This document shows positions 63,276 to 64,000 of a DNA stretch of 64,000 nucleotides, one piece after another. A model generated the notes under the pieces. It saw only the letters and a program-made list of their open reading frames with translations, made no database searches and was not told the origin of the DNA. The translations under genes were made by a program, and so were the position numbers. The stretch is from Lysobacter sp. Root916 (lineage in GTDB: Bacteria > Pseudomonadota > Gammaproteobacteria > Xanthomonadales > Xanthomonadaceae). Numbering within the stretch: position 1 is the first letter of the stretch; every line of letters starts with the position of its first letter. The stretch spans positions 145,756 through 209,755 of the forward strand of contig NZ_LMJF01000016.1 in assembly GCF_001429785.1 (NCBI RefSeq). Reading direction: 5' to 3'.

Positions 63276-64000
63276 CCTTGTTGTTCTCCCACTTCCTGCA
63301 AAGCCTGCGCCGCCCCGATCATTGGGTGTACGGCAGCTGGCTGGACACCGTCACCAAGTATCGCAAGACCCGGCTGGGCGCCCTGTGGACCCTGGTGCCG
63401 ACCGCGGTCTACGTGTGGGGACTGGGCGGCTTCCTGGCCGCGCTGCAGCCCGGCCTGGACCAGGCGCGTTTCCTGGCCCATATCGGCGTCGGCTTCGTGG
63501 TCTTCCGGCTGATGTCCACCGTGCTCAGCGACGCCACGGCCATGTTCTCGACGTACAAGTCGTACATCTACGACGGACATCTGCGCCTGACCGACTACGT
63601 GCTGCGCACCCAGGCGCGAGCCTTCTATTACTTCGTGCTATCGCAACCGATCGTCGCCATCGTCGTGATCGCATCGCCGACGGTGCAGCCGATGGGGATC
63701 GCCGGATCCCTGCTGGGTCTGGTCGTGGTCATGATCAACCTGTTCCTGTATGCGGTGCTGCTCGGCGCGGCCGGCGCGCGGTTCCCCGACATGCACGAGT
63801 TCATGTCGAGCGCGATGATGGTGCTGTTCCTGATCACGCCCATCGTCTGGTATCCGGAGTCCGCGCCGGCCGGAACGCCCCACGGCACCCTGATGCGCGC
63901 CAACCCTTTCCATCATCTGATGCTCGCGATCCGGGGGCCCTTGCTGGGCGAAGCGATCGAGCCGGCGACCTACGTCTATCTGGGCGCGATGACTTTGCTG
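63272..64000 (+). CDS. ABC-2 type polysaccharide export permease, Wzm-like (3' partial)
   Basis: The reading frame is open to the right edge; 243 codons are visible. Family features: the N-terminal amphipathic part VTKYRKTRLGALWTLVPTAV with the K-Y-R/K-x-T-x-L-G-x-x-W motif of KpsM/Wzm/TagG permeases, about six hydrophobic helices, and the late NPFHHLMLAIRGPLLGE motif that marks the end of these proteins. Wzm together with a Wzt ATPase exports undecaprenyl-linked O-antigen to the periplasm; a wzt gene would be expected just beyond the window. The start ATG overlaps the glycosyltransferase stop by four bases. Few residues are likely missing at the C-terminus. Confidence 0.9.
   Translation, partial: MTLLFSHFLQSLRRPDHWVYGSWLDTVTKYRKTRLGALWTLVPTAVYVWGLGGFLAALQPGLDQARFLAHIGVGFVVFRLMSTVLSDATAMFSTYKSYIYDGHLRLTDYVLRTQARAFYYFVLSQPIVAIVVIASPTVQPMGIAGSLLGLVVVMINLFLYAVLLGAAGARFPDMHEFMSSAMMVLFLITPIVWYPESAPAGTPHGTLMRANPFHHLMLAIRGPLLGEAIEPATYVYLGAMTLL

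Overview
The window reads as chromosomal DNA of a very GC-rich gammaproteobacterium of the Xanthomonadaceae/Lysobacteraceae, most likely Lysobacter or a close relative. This is inferred from strong G/C third-position bias, GTAG-type palindromic repeats, and gene groups familiar from that family: the pil-chp chemosensory tail, the lptD-surA-pdxA-rsmA-apaG-apaH block, divergent oxyR/ahpC, and an O-antigen/polysaccharide ABC exporter. No rRNA, tRNA, CRISPR array, prophage or complete insertion sequence was recognised. Both window edges cut genes: a ChpA-type kinase on the left and an ABC-2 exporter permease on the right.

Layout. 1-4.75 kb: end of a twitching-motility chemosensory operon (ChpA kinase, a CheB-like protein whose catalytic Ser and His appear lost, and a CheW-like ChpC). 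4.8-11.8 kb: membrane acyltransferase, rsmE/bioA, a nudE-cysQ-mazG hydrolase operon, and small hypotheticals. 11.9-17.7 kb: a two-component system followed by a MacA/MacB-type efflux operon. 17.8-20.7 kb: a secreted protein with TIKI/TraB-like GxxH motifs, an isoaspartyl peptidase and a VOC protein. 21.2-24.6 kb: dgkA, terC, and a lemA-TPM-TPM set. 24.9-29.3 kb: lgt-thyA, three small secreted proteins, doxX and folA. 29.6-37.4 kb (minus strand): outer-membrane biogenesis and housekeeping genes, nearly all overlapping or abutting. 37.6-44.4 kb: S9 peptidase, histone-deacetylase-like amidohydrolase, a cobalamin pair (adenosyltransferase plus BtuM-like transporter) and two ubiquinone hydroxylases. 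44.4-52.4 kb: MFS symporter, secreted proteins, rlmM, deaminase, lipoprotein, glnS, apt. 52.4-54.4 kb: a PNGase A-like amidase whose 3' end has been tandemly duplicated together with a palindromic repeat. 54.7-58 kb: peroxide/oxidative-damage group (msrA, oxyR, ahpC, ahpD). 58.2-60.4 kb: prmC and prolyl aminopeptidase. 60.5-64 kb: an AT-richer leader region, a double-domain glycosyltransferase and a Wzm-like permease, probably the start of a surface polysaccharide locus.

Most of the window is recognisable housekeeping DNA. I did not find a clear-cut new multi-gene system. The most distinctive items are single proteins with altered or unusual architecture (pseudo-CheB, MacA-like adaptor with a glycine-rich/LTxxQ-like insertion, TIKI/TraB-like protein, glycosyltransferase with a degenerate first domain) and repeat-driven remodelling of gene ends.
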